DNA of 64,000 bases from Pleodorina starrii (taxonomy: Eukaryota > Chlorophyta > Chlorophyceae > Chlamydomonadales > Volvocaceae), in contig BRXU01000001.1 in NCBI GenBank assembly GCA_030267565.1, positions 8,442,501 through 8,506,500 on the forward strand. Direction: 5' to 3'. The position numbers and the translations under genes are program-made. Below the pieces are notes generated by a model. The model was not told where the DNA came from, made no database searches, and was given only the letters and a program-made list of their open reading frames with translations. Shown here piece after piece: positions 1 to 10,880 of the stretch. Position 1 is the first letter of the stretch. Each line of letters opens with the position of its first letter.

Positions 1-3000
1 GCAGGGCAGGGGCAGGGCAGGGCAGGGCAGGGCAGGGCAGGGCAGGGCAGGGGCAGGGCAGGGGCAGGGGCAGGGCAGGGGCAGGGCAGGGCAGGGCAGG
101 GGCAGGGCAGGGGCAGGGCAGGGGCAGGGCAGGGCAGGGCAGGGCAGGGCAGGGCAGGGGCAGGGCAGGGCAGGGCAGGGCAGGGCAGGGGCAGGGCAGG
201 GCAGGGCAGGGGCAGGGCAGGGCAGGGCAGGGCAGGGCAGGGGCAGGGCAGGGCAGGGCAGGGCAGGGCAGGGCAGGGCAGGGCAGGGCAGGGCAGGGCA
301 GGGCAGGGCAGGGCAGGGCAGGGCAGGGCAGGGCAGGGCAGGGCAGGGCAGGCCAGGCCAGGCCACGGCAGGGCAGGTCAGCGCAGGGCAGGGCAGGGCA
401 GGGCAGGGCAGGGCAGGGCAGGGCAGGGCAGGGCAGGGCAGGGCAGGCAGGGCAGGGCAGGGCAGGGCAGGGCAGGGCAGGGCAGGGCAGGGCAGGGCAG
501 GGCAGGGCAGGGCAGGGCAGGGCAGGGCAGGGCAGGGCAGGGCAGGGCAGGGCAGGGCAGGGCAGGGCAGGGCAGGGCAGGGCAGGGCAGGGCAGGGCAG
601 GGCAGGGCAGGGCAGGGCAGGGCAGGGCAGGGCAGGGCAGGGCAGGGCAGGGCAGGGCAGGGCAGGGCAGGGCAGGGCAGGGCAGGGCAGGGCAGGGCAG
701 GGCAGGGCAGGGCAGGGCAGGGCAGGGCAGGGCAGGGCAGGGCAGGGCAGGGCAGGGCAGGGCAGGGCAGGGCAGGGCAGGGCAGGCAGGGCAGGGCAGG
801 GCAGGGCAGGGCAGGGCAGGGCAGGGCAGGGCAGGGCAGGGCAGGGCAGGGCAGGGCAGGGCAGGGCAGGCCAGGGCAGGGCAGGGCAGGGCAGGGCAGG
901 GCAGGGCAGGGCAGGGCAGGGCAGGGCCGGGGAGGGCAGGGGCTGGGCCGGGCAGGGCTGGGCAGGGCAGGGCAGGGCAGGGCAGGGCAGGGCAGGGCAG
1001 GGCAGGGCAGGGCAGGGCAGGGCAGGGCAGGGCAGGGGCAGGGCAGGGCAGGGCAGGGCAGGGCAGGGCAGGGCAGGGCAGGGCAGGGCGGGGCGGGGCC
1101 GGGCCGGGCAGGGCCGGGCAGGGCAGGGCAGGGCAGGGCAGGGCAGGGCAGGGCAGGGCAGGGCAGGGGCAGGGCAGGGCAGGGGCAGGGCAGGGCAGGG
1201 CAGGGCAGGGCAGGGCAGGGGCAGGGCAGGGGCAGGGCAGGGCAGGGCAGGGCAGGGCAGGGCAGGGCAGGGCAGGGCAGGGCAGGGCAGGGCAGGGCAG
1301 GGCAGGGCAGGGCAGGGCAGGGCAGGGGCAGGGCAGGGCAGGGCAGGGCAGGGCAGGGCAGGGCAGGGCAGGGGCAGGGCAGGGCAGGGCAGGGCAGGGC
1401 AGGGGCAGGGCAGGGCAGGGCAGGGGCAGGGCAGGGCAGGGCAGGGCTGGGCAGGGCAGGGCAGGGCAGGGCAGGGCAGGGCAGGGCAGGGCAGGGCAGG
1501 GCAGGGCAGGGCAGGGCAGGGCAGGGCAGGGCAGGGCAGGGCAGGGCAGGGCAGGGCAGGGCAGGGCAGGGCAGGGCAGGGCAGGGCAGGGCAGGGCAGG
1601 GCAGGGCAGGGCAGGGCAGGGCAGGGCAGGGCAGGGCAGGGCAGGGCAGGGCAGGGGCAGGGCAGGGCAGGGCAGGGCAGGGCAGGGCAGGGCAGGGCAG
1701 GGCAGGGCAGGGCAGGGGCCGGCCTGGGCAGGGCAGGGCCGGGCAGGGCAGGGCAGGGCAGGGCAGGGCAGGGCAGGGCAGGGCAGGGCAGGGCAGGGCA
1801 GGGCAGGGCAGGGCAGGGCAGGGCAGGGCAGGGCAGGGCCGGGCAGGGCCGGGCAGGGCAGGGCAGGGCCGGGCAGGGCAGGGCAGGGCAGGGCCGGGCC
1901 GGGCCGGGCCGGGCGGGGCGGGGCGGGGCTGGGCTGGGCTGGGCAGGGCTGGGCTGGGCTGGGCAGGGCAGGGCAGGGCAGGGCAGGGCAGGGCAGGGCA
2001 GGGCAGGGCAGGGCAGGGCAGGGGCGGGCAGGGCAGGGCCGGGCAGGGCAGGGCAGGGCAGGGCAGGGCAGGGCCGGGCAGGGCAGGGCAGGGCCGGGCC
2101 GGGCAGGCAGGGCAGGGCAGGGCAGGGCAGGGCAGGGCAGGGGCAGGGCAGGGCAGGGGCAGGGCAGGGCAGGGCAGGGCAGGGCAGGGCAGGGCAGGGC
2201 AGGGGCAGGGCAGGGCAGGGCAGGGCAGGGCAGGGCAGGGCAGGGCAGGGCAGGGGCAGGGCAGGGCAGGGCAGGGGCAGGGCAGGGCAGGGCAGGGCAG
2301 GGCAGGGCAGGGCAGGGCAGGGCAGGGCAGGGCAGGCAGGGCAGGGCAGGGCAGGGCAGGGCAGGGCAGGGCAGGGCAGGGCAGGGCAGGGCAGGGCAGG
2401 GCAGGGCAGGGCAGGGCAGGGCAGGGCAGGGCAGGGCAGGGCAGGGCAGGGCAGGGCAGGGCAGGGCAGGGCAGGGCAGGGCAGGGCAGGGCAGGGCAGG
2501 GCAGGGCAGGGCAGGGCAGGCAGGGCAGGGCAGGGCAGGGCAGGGCAGGGCAGGGCAGGCAGGGCAGGGCAGGGCAGGGCAGGGCAGGGCAGGGCAGGGC
2601 AGGGCGGGGCTGGGCCGGGCTGGGCAGGGCAGGGCAGGGCAGGGCAGGGCAGGGCAGGGCAGGGCAGGGCAGGGCAGGGCAGGGCAGGGCAGGGCAGGGC
2701 AGGGCAGGGCAGGGCAGGCGAGGGCAGGGCAGGGCAGGGCAGGGCAGGGCAGGGCAGGGGCAGGGCAGGGCAGGGCAGGGCAGGGCAGGGCAGGGCAGGG
2801 CAGGGCAGGGCAGGGCAGGGCAGGCAGGGCAGGGCAGGGCAGGGCAGGGCAGGGCAGGGGCAGGGCAGGGCAGGGCAGGGCAGGGCAGGGCAGGGCAGGG
2901 CAGGGCAAGGCAAGGCAGGTCAGGGCAGGGGCAGGGCAGGGCAGGGCAGGGCAGGGCAGGGCAGGGCAGGGCAGGGCAGGGCAGGGCAGGGCAGGGCAGG

Positions 3001-6000
3001 GCAGGGGCAGGGCAGGGCAGGGCAGGGCAGGGCAGGGCAGGGCAGGGCAGGGCAGGGGCAGGGCAGGGCAGGGCAGGGCAGGGCAGGGCAGGGCAGGGCA
3101 GGGCAGGGCAGGGCAGGGCAGGGCAGGGCAGGGGCAGGGCAGGGCAGGCAGGGCAGGGCAGGGCAGGGCAGGGCAGGGCAGGGCAGGGCAGGGCAGGGCA
3201 GGGCAGGGCAGGGCAGGGCAGGGCAGGGCAGGGGCAGGGCAGGGCAGGGCAGGGCAGGGGCAGGGCAGGGCAGGGCAGGGCAGGGCAGGGCAGGGCAGGG
3301 CAGGGCAGGGCAGGGCAGGGCAGGGCAGGCAGGGCAGGGCAGGGCAGGGCAGGGCAGGGCAGGGGCCGGGCTGGGCTGGGCAGGGCAGGGCAGGGCAGGG
3401 CAGGGCAGGGCAGGGCAGGGCAGGGCAGGGCAGGGGCAGGGGCAGGGGCAGGGGCAGGGCAGGGCAGGGCAGGGCAGGGCAGGGCAGGGCAGGGCAGGGC
3501 AGGGCAGGGCAGGGCAGGGCAGGGCAGGGCAGGGCAGGGCAGGGCAGGGCAGGGCAGGGCAGGGCAGGGCAGGGCAGGGCAGGGCAGGGCAGGGCAGGGC
3601 AGGGCAGGGCAGGGCAGGGCCGGGCCGGGCAGGGCCGGGCCGGGGCTGGGGCAGGGGCAGGGGCAGGGCAGGGGCAGGGCAGGGCAGGGCAGGGCAGGGC
3701 AGGGCAGGGCAGGGCAGGGCAGGGCAGGGCAGGGCAGGGCAGGGCAGGGCAGGGCAGGGCAGGGCAGGGCAGGGCAGGGCAGGGCAGGGCAGGGCAGGGC
3801 AGGGCAGGGCAGGGCAGGGCAGGGCAGGGCAGGGCAGGGCAGGGCAGGGCAGGGCAGGGCAGGGCAGGGCAGGGCAGGGCAGGGCAGGGCAGGGCAGGGC
3901 AGGGCAGGGCAGGGCAGGGCAGGGCAGGGCAGGGCAGGGCAGGGCAGGGCGGGGCAGGGCAGGGCAGGGCAGGGCAGGGCAGGGCAGGGCAGGGCCGGGC
4001 AGGGCTGGGCAGGGCAGGGCAGGGCAGGGCAGGGCAGGGCAGGGCAGGGCAGGGCAGGGCAGGGCAGGGCAGGGCAGGGAAGGGCTGGGCCGGGCAGGGC
4101 AGGGCTGGGCAGGGCAGGGCAGGGCAGGGCAGGGCAGGGCAGGGCAGGGCAGGGCAGGGCAGGGCAGGGCAGGGCAGGGCAGGGCAGGGCAGGGCAGGGC
4201 AGGGCAGGGCAGGGCAGGGCAGGGCAGGGCAGGGCAGGGCAGGGCAGGGCAGGGCAGGGCAGGGCAGGGCAGGGCAGGGCAGGGCAGGGCAGGGCAGGGC
4301 AGGCAGGGCAGGGCAGGGCAGGGCAGGGCAGGGCAGGGCAGGGCAGGGCAGGGCAGGGCAGGGCAGGGCAGGGCAGGGCAGGGCAGGGCAGGGCAGGGCA
4401 GGGCAGGGCAGGGCAGGGCAGGGCAGGGCAGGGCAGGGCAGGGCAGGGCAGGGCAGGGCAGGGCAGGGCAGGGCAGGGCAGGGCAGGGCAGGGCAGGGCA
4501 GGGCAGGGCAGGGCAGGGCAGGGCAGGGCAGGGCAGGGCAGGGCAGGGCAGGGCAGGGCAGGGCAGGGCAGGGCAGGGCAGGGCAGGGCAGGGCAGGGCA
4601 GGGCAGGGCAGGGCAGGGCAGGGCAGGGCAGGGCAGGGCAGGGCAGGGCAGGGCAGGGCAGGGCAGGGCAGGGCAGGGCAGGGCAGGGCAGGGCAGGGCA
4701 GGGCAGGGCAGGGCAGGGCAGGGCAGGGCAGGGCAGGGCAGGGCAGGGCAGGGCAGGGCAGGGCAGGGCAGGGCAGGGCAGGGCAGGGCAGGGCAGGGCA
4801 GGGCAGGGCAGGGCAGGGCAGGGCAGGGCAGGTCAGGTCAGGTCAGGTCAGGTCAGGTCAGGTCAGGTCAGGTCAGGGAAGGGCTGGGCCGGGCAGGGCA
4901 GGGCAGGGCAGGGCAGGGCAGGGCAGGGCAGGGCAGGGCAGGGCAGGTCCGGGCAGGGCAGGGCAGGGCAGGGCTGGGCAGGGCAGGGCAGGGCAGGGCA
5001 GGCCAGGGCAGGGCAGGGCAGGGCAGGGCAGGGCAGGGCAGGGAAGGGCAGGGCTGGGCAGGGCAGGGCAGGGCAGGGCAGGGCAGGGCAGGGCAGGGCA
5101 GGGCAGGGCAGGGCAGGGCAGGGCAGGGCAGGGCAGGGCAGGGCAGGGCAGGGCAGGGCAGGGCAGGGCAGGGCAGGCAGGGCAGGGCAGGGCAGGGCAG
5201 GGCAGGGCAGGGCAGGGCAGGGCAGGGCAGGGCAGGGCAGGGCAGGGCAGGGCAGGGCAGGGCAGGGCAGGGCAGGGCAGGGCAGGGCAGGGCAGGGCAG
5301 GGCAGGGCAGGGCAGGGCAGGGCAGGGCAGGGCAGGGCAGGGCAGGGCAGGGCAGGGCAGGCAGGGCAGGGCAGGGCAGGGCAGGGCAGGGCAGGGCAGG
5401 GCAGGGCAGGGCAGGGCAGGGCAGGGCAGGGCAGGGCAGGGCAGGGCAGGGCAGGGCAGGGCAGGGCAGGGCAGGGCAGGGCAGGGCAGGGCAGGGCAGG
5501 GCAGGGCAGGGCAGGGCAGGGCAGGGCAGGGCAGGTCAGGGCAGGGCAGGTCAGGTCAGGTCAGGGCAGGTCAGGGCAGGGCAGGGCAGGGCAGGGCAGG
5601 GCAGGGCAGGGCAGGGCAGGGCAGGGCAGGGCAGGGCAGGGCAGGGCAGGGCAGGGCAGGGCAGGGCAGGGCAGGGCAGGGCAGGGCAGGGCAGGGCAGG
5701 GCAGGGCAGGGCAGGGCAGGGCAGGGCAGGGCAGGGCAGGGCAGGGCAGGGCAGGGCAGGGCAGGGCAGGGCAGGGCAGGGCAGGGCAGGGCAGGGCAGG
5801 GCAGGGCAGGGCAGGGCAGGGCAGGGCAGGGCAGGGCAGGGCAGGGCAGGCAGGGCAGGGCAGGGCAGGGCAGGGCAGGGCAGGGCAGGGCAGGGCAGGG
5901 CAGGGCAGGGCAGGGCAGGGCAGGGCAGGGCAGGGCAGGGCAGGGCAGGGCAGGGCAGGGCAGGGCAGGGCAGGGCAGGGCAGGGCAGGGCAGGGCAGGG

Positions 6001-8647
6001 CAGGGCAGGGCAGGGCAGGGCAGGGCAGGGCAGGGCAGGGCAGGGCAGGGCAGGGCAGGGCAGGGCAGGGCAGGGCAGGGCAGGGCAGGGCAGGGCAGGG
6101 CAGGGCAGGGCCGGGCAGGGCTGGGCAGGGCTGGGCAGGGCAGGGCAGGGCAGGGCAGGGCAGGGCAGGGCAGGGCAGGGCAGGGCAGGGCAGGGCAGGG
6201 CAGGGCAGGGCAGGGCAGGGCAGGGCCGGGCAGGGCAGGGCAGGGCAGGGCAGGGCAGGGCAGGGCAGGGCAGGGCAGGGCAGGGCAGGGCCGGGCAGGG
6301 CTGGGCTGGGCTGGGCAGGGCAGGGCAGGGCAGGGCAGGGCAGGGCAGGGCAGGGCAGGGCAGGGCAGGGCAGGGCAGGGCAGGGCAGGGCAGGGCAGGG
6401 CAGGGCAGGGCAGGGCAGGGCAGGGCAGGGCAGGGCAGGGCAGGGCAGGGCAGGGCAGGGCAGGGCAGGGCCGGGCAGGGCAGGGCAGGGCAGGGCAGGG
6501 CAGGGCAGGGCAGGGCAGGGCAGGGCAGGGCAGGGCAGGGCAGGGCAGGGCAGGGCAGGGCAGGGCAGGGCAGGGCAGGGCAGGGCAGGGCAGGGCAGGG
6601 CAGGGCAGGGCAGGGCAGGGCAGGGCAGGGCAGGGCAGGGCAGGGCAGGGCAGGGCAGGGCAGGGCAGGGCAGGGCAGGGCAGGGCAGGGCAGGGCAGGG
6701 CAGGGCAGGGCAGGGCAGGGCAGGGCAGGGCAGGGCAGGGCAGGGCAGGGCAGGGCAGGGCAGGGCAGGGCAGGGCAGGGCAGGGCAGGGCAGGGCAGGG
6801 CAGGGCAGGGCAGGGCAGGGCAGGGCAGGGCAGGGCAGGGCAGGGCAGGGCAGGGCAGGGCAGGGCAGGGCAGGGCAGGGCAGGGCAGGGCAGGGCAGGG
6901 CAGGGCAGGGCAGGGCAGGGCAGGGCAGGGCAGGGCAGGGCAGGGCAGGGCAGGGCAGGGCAGGGCAGGGCAGGGCAGGGCAGGGCAGGGCAGGGCAGGG
7001 CAGGGCAGGGCAGGGCAGGGCAGGGCAGGGCAGGGCAGGGCAGGGCAGGGCAGGGCAGGGCAGGGCAGGGCAGGGCAGGGCAGGGCAGGGCAGGGCAGGG
7101 CAGGGCAGGGCAGGGCAGGGCAGGGCAGGGCAGGGCAGGGCAGGGCAGGGCAGGGCAGGGCAGGGCAGGGCAGGGCAGGGCAGGGCAGGGCAGGGCAGGG
7201 CAGGGCAGGGCAGGGCAGGGCAGGGCAGGGCAGGGCAGGGCAGGGCAGGGCAGGGCAGGGCAGGGCAGGGCAGGGCAGGGCAGGGCAGGGCAGGGCAGGG
7301 CAGGGCAGGGCAGGGCAGGGCAGGGCAGGGCAGGGCAGGGCAGGGCAGGGCAGGGCAGGGCAGGGCAGGGCAGGGCAGGGCAGGGCAGGGCAGGGCAGGG
7401 CAGGGCAGGGCAGGGCAGGGCAGGGCAGGGCAGGGCAGGGCAGGGCAGGGCAGGGCAGGGCAGGGCAGGGCAGGGCAGGGCAGGGCAGGGCAGGGCAGGG
7501 CAGGGCAGGGCAGGGCAGGGCAGGGCAGGGCAGGGCAGGGCAGGGCAGGGCAGGGCAGGGCAGGGCAGGGCAGGGCAGGGCAGGGCAGGGCAGGGCAGGG
7601 CAGGGCAGGGCAGGGCAGGGCAGGGCAGGGCAGGGCAGGGCAGGGCAGGGCAGGGCAGGGCAGGGCAGGGCAGGGCAGGGCAGGGCAGGGCAGGGCAGGG
7701 CAGGGCAGGGCAGGGCAGGGCAGGGCAGGGCAGGGCAGGGCAGGGCAGGGCAGGGCAGGGCAGGGCAGGGCAGGGCAGGGCAGGGCAGGGCAGGGCAGGG
7801 CAGGGCAGGGCAGGGCAGGGCAGGGCAGGGCAGGGCAGGGCAGGGCAGGGCAGGGCAGGGCAGGGCAGGGCAGGGCAGGGCAGGGCAGGGCAGGGCAGGG
7901 CAGGGCAGGGCAGGGCAGGGCAGGGCAGGGCAGGGCAGGGCAGGGCAGGGCAGGGCAGGGCAGGGCAGGGCAGGGCAGGGCAGGGCAGGGCAGGGCAGGG
8001 CAGGGCAGGGCAGGGCAGGGCAGGGCAGGGCAGGGCAGGGCAGGGCAGGGCAGGGCAGGGCAGGGCAGGGCAGGGCAGGGCAGGGCAGGGCAGGGCAGGG
8101 CAGGGCAGGGCAGGGCAGGGCAGGGCAGGGCAGGGCAGGGCAGGGCAGGGCAGGGCAGGGCAGGGCAGGGCAGGGCAGGGCAGGGCAGGGCAGGGCAGGG
8201 CAGGGCAGGGCAGGGCAGGGCAGGGCAGGGCAGGGCAGGGCAGGGCAGGGCAGGGCAGGGCAGGGCAGGGCAGGGCAGGGCAGGGCAGGGCAGGGCAGGG
8301 CAGGGCAGGGCAGGGCAGGGCAGGGCAGGGCAGGGCAGGGCAGGGCAGGGCAGGGCAGGGCAGGGCAGGGCAGGGCAGGGCAGGGCAGGGCAGGGCAGGG
8401 CAGGGCAGGGCAGGGCAGGGCAGGGCAGGGCAGGGCAGGGCAGGGCAGGGCAGGGCAGGGCAGGGCAGGGCAGGGCAGGGCAGGGCAGGGCAGGGCAGGG
8501 CAGGGCAGGGCAGGGCAGGGCAGGGCAGGGCAGGGCAGGGCAGGGCAGGGCAGGGCAGGGCAGGGCAGGGCAGGGCAGGGCAGGGCAGGGCAGGGCAGGG
8601 CAGGGCAGGGCAGGGCAGGGCAGGGCAGGGCAGGGCAGGGCAGGGCA
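1..8647. repeat. Pentanucleotide satellite (GGGCA)n, about 8.6 kb
   Basis: A continuous tandem array of the 5-bp unit GGGCA (CAGGG), open at the left window edge and ending at the cacgacagg junction. Variant units are GGGGCA, GGCA (one G lost), GGGCC, GGGCT, GGTCA and GGGAA. Variants are common left of about 6480; from about 6475 to 8647 I see none. A GGTCA block lies near 4832-4875 and mixed GGTCA units near 5533-5573. Because 5 is not a multiple of 3, every frame reads the same pentapeptide cycle, so the long Leu-Pro-Cys-Pro-Ala ORFs are artefacts. The plus strand is a run of GGG tracts with 2-nt loops, the classical G-quadruplex pattern. It probably sits in an intron of the transporter gene that ends at 10880 (inference from the exons downstream). 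Confidence 0.98.
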
Positions 8648-8857
8648 CGACAGGACAGGATGCCTTCTCAACTGCGCAATCCCATCTCCTCGCCTCCACC
8701 ACCCCCTCCACACCCACCTCAGCTCGCACTTGCCCGGTTCCCGTGGGTCGTCGCATCGCTTCACTCGCGTGTCACCACCACCACACCCACCACACCCACC
8801 TCCACACCCACACTCACGGCCACCTCCACACCCACCTCCACCTCCACCACCCCCCAG
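8648..8857 (+). other. CACC-rich pyrimidine stretch before a splice acceptor
   Basis: Right after the satellite comes unique sequence, then CCACC/CACCC repeats (about 8696-8855) ending in a cccccag acceptor at 8857. The tract reads as the 3' end of an intron. No gene of its own is supported; short Pro/Thr-rich ORFs here follow from the repeat. Confidence 0.5.
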
Positions 8858-8900
8858 GCGGGTTAGCCCTGGAGCCGGTCAGCCTGGGCGGAGCCGGCAG
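8858..8900 (+). CDS. Possible internal exon of the DMT-type transporter
   Basis: A 43-nt segment between a cccccag acceptor and a gtgagc donor. In one frame it reads GLALEPVSLGGAG, a hydrophobic stretch that would fit a transporter. It ends in phase 2, which matches the phase-2 start of the exon at 9913. If real, the previous exon lies left of the window and the GGGCA array is inside the intron between them. The evidence is only splice signals and phase, so this is tentative. Confidence 0.4.
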
Positions 8901-9190
8901 GTGAGCGCGGGTGGCTGACCGTTCATGGCTGGCATTTAGGGTGACTGTTGGGGGTTGGCGGTTGGTAGTTGCTATACGGTACGTCCGCCAGGTGTATGAG
9001 CGCCCTCGCGGCTGTTCCCCCTCTCACCTCCTCCGCCTTCACGCACGCTCTGCCCTAGGGCTGTTTGACCTCTTGACCTCTGGCCCTTAGTCTCTGGTAC
9101 CGATTGGCGAGTGGTGGCCCCCGGGTGGCCCCCGAGCCGAGTCGAGTCGAGGCAGCGGTGCGGAGCGGAGCGGAACACAGAGGTCGCAGC

Positions 9191-9686
9191 AGGGCCAGGG
9201 CCAGGGCCAGGGCCAGGGCCAGGGCCAGGGCCAGGGCCAGGGCCAGGGCCAGGGCCAGGGCCAGGGCCAGGGCCAGGGCCAGGGCCAGGGCCAGGGCCAG
9301 GGCCAGGGCCAGGGCCAGGGCCAGGGCCAGGGCCAGGGCCAGGGCCAGGGCCAGGGCCAGGGCCAGGGCCAGGGCCAGGGCCAGGGCCAGGGCCAGGGCC
9401 AGGGCCAGGGCCAGGGCCAGGGCCAGGGCCAGGGCCAGGGCCAGGGCCAGGGCCAGGGCCAGGGCCAGGGCCAGGGCCAGGGCCAGGGCCAGGGCCAGGG
9501 CCAGGGCCAGGGCCAGGGCCAGGGCCAGGGCCAGGGCCAGGGCCAGGGCCAGGGCCAGGGCCAGGGCCAGGGCCAGGGCCAGGGCCAGGGCCAGGGCCAG
9601 GGCCAGGGCCAGGGCCAGGGCCAGGGCCAGGGCCAGGGCCAGGGCCAGGGCCAGGGCCAGGGCCAGGGCCAGGGCCAGGGCCAGGG
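9191..9686. repeat. Hexanucleotide array (GGGCCA)n, about 83 units
   Basis: 496 bp of the 6-bp unit AGGGCC with no interruption visible. All six frames are open: plus frames give Gly-Pro, Gly-Gln and Ala-Arg dipeptides, minus frames Gly-Pro, Ala-Leu and Trp-Pro. The long ORFs across it are therefore not evidence of genes. It lies in the putative intron 8901-9912 of the transporter gene and resembles the neighbouring GGGCA satellite with one extra C per unit. Confidence 0.98.
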
Positions 9687-9846
9687 TTGCCGACCCAGAC
9701 GGTGACGTTTGGTGCCCTACACGGCTTCGTCCCCACCTCCGTCCCCGCCCCCCGGAAGGTTGCACGGTAACACGCCCCCGTGCTGCACATCCCCTGGTCC
9801 GGAGGGGGCTGGGTTGGCCTCCCTTCCCGACCTCCCATCGCGCCGC

Positions 9847-9906
9847 ACCCTGGCTGTCACCCTGGCTGTCACCCTGGCTGTCACCCTGGCTGTCACCCTG
9901 GCTGTC
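9847..9906. repeat. 12-bp minisatellite, 5 units
   Basis: Five exact copies of ACCCTGGCTGTC directly before the cccgcag acceptor at 9912. They make the end of the putative intron. Confidence 0.95.
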
Positions 9907-9912
9907 CCGCAG

Positions 9913-10880
9913 CGGCGGCGTGTTCGGTTGGCTGGTCGGCGGATCCGGATCCAGATCTGGATCCAGATCCACGCACTACGGCGGTTGGGTGCTGTACCTG
10001 GCGCTGGGTCCCGGCATTGTGGGGCACACGGGTGCGGGCGGGGAGAGGGGGCAGTGGGGAGGGGGAGGAGCGGGGAGGGGGAGGAGGGGGGAGGGGGAAG
10101 AGGGGGCAGGAGGGGGAGGGATTTGGTTCCTTCCGGTTTGGGTTGAGCGGAGCCGGGCCGGGCGCGGTGGTGAGGGGAGCTGCCTTCAAGGCTCGAGGTC
10201 GGCTGAGGGTCTGTCTGTCGCCGCCTGCTGGAACCCCTCTTGCCGCCCGGGTCTCATCTGGACCCCCTCCCTCTTGCCGCCCGGATCTCATCCGGTCTCA
10301 TCTGATCTGCTGCTGCGATTCAAAGACCTGCTCTTGACATGACCTCACGGGCCCCCCTCCCCCTCACCTGCCTTGCCTCACTGACCTTACCTTACCCTAC
10401 CCGACCCGTGGGTCTGCAGGCTTCAACACCCTGCTGCGCTACCTGTCCCCTCTGACGGTGGCTCTGGCCTTCCAAATGGAGCCACTGGTGGGCTCACTCA
10501 TAGGCTGGGGGGCGGGGGTCATGACGGCGCCGGGAGGGGCCACGTATGGGGGCGGAGCGCTGGTGGTGGCGGCGACGGTGTGGGTGACGCTGGCCAGTGC
10601 CGCCCGGGAGCGGGCCGAGCAGCAGCAGCAGGGGGGGCAGGAGGGGCAGGGGGGAGGGCAGAAGGGGGGAGGGCAGCAGGGGGTGGTGGTGGGGAAGGAG
10701 GGGGCGGGGGTGGGGGAGGAGGGGGTGGCGCTGGTGGCGGCGGGAAGGTGGAGGAAGGGGGCGGGGGAGGAGGCGGGAGTCGGGGGAGGCGGCGGGAGGC
10801 GGGAGGAGCGGGCGGGGTTGTTGCGCGGAGGCGGTGGCGGTGGCGGTGGCGGGGGAGGTCGGGTGGCTGAGGAAGCCTGA
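9913..10880 (+). CDS. EamA/DMT-superfamily transporter, C-terminal exons (5' part outside or in repeats)
   Basis: Two exons, 9913-10031 and 10420-10880, joined by a gtgcgg...ctgcag intron with matching phase. The joined protein contains YLALGPGIVGHTG, FNTLLRYLSPLTVAL and EPLVGSLIGW, then a last hydrophobic helix (GGGALVVAATVWVTLAS) and a Gln/Gly-rich tail up to the TGA at 10880. The HTGFN segment followed by a proline-containing helix and EP-x-x-G is typical of the second EamA repeat of drug/metabolite transporters, so this should be a multi-pass membrane carrier; the substrate cannot be told. An extra exon at 8858-8900 is possible. The first part of the 9913 exon is a GGATCC-type simple repeat, so its true start may lie a little further in. 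The rest of the gene must lie left of 8858, across the satellite. Confidence 0.75.

Noticed and set aside
1..8647. CRISPR array or telomere
   Set aside because: No spacers between repeats, and the unit GGGCA is not the algal telomere repeat (TTTTAGGG), which occurs only as isolated single copies here.
5561..8764. Two minus-strand ORFs of more than 1000 residues made of a Leu-Pro-Cys-Pro-Ala cycle
   Set aside because: A 5-bp stop-free repeat is open in every frame; there is no unique coding sequence.
8972..10342. Gly-Pro, Ala-Leu and Ala-Arg dipeptide ORFs on both strands
   Set aside because: Produced by the GGGCCA array; only the 9913-10031 part has transporter-like sequence and splice sites.
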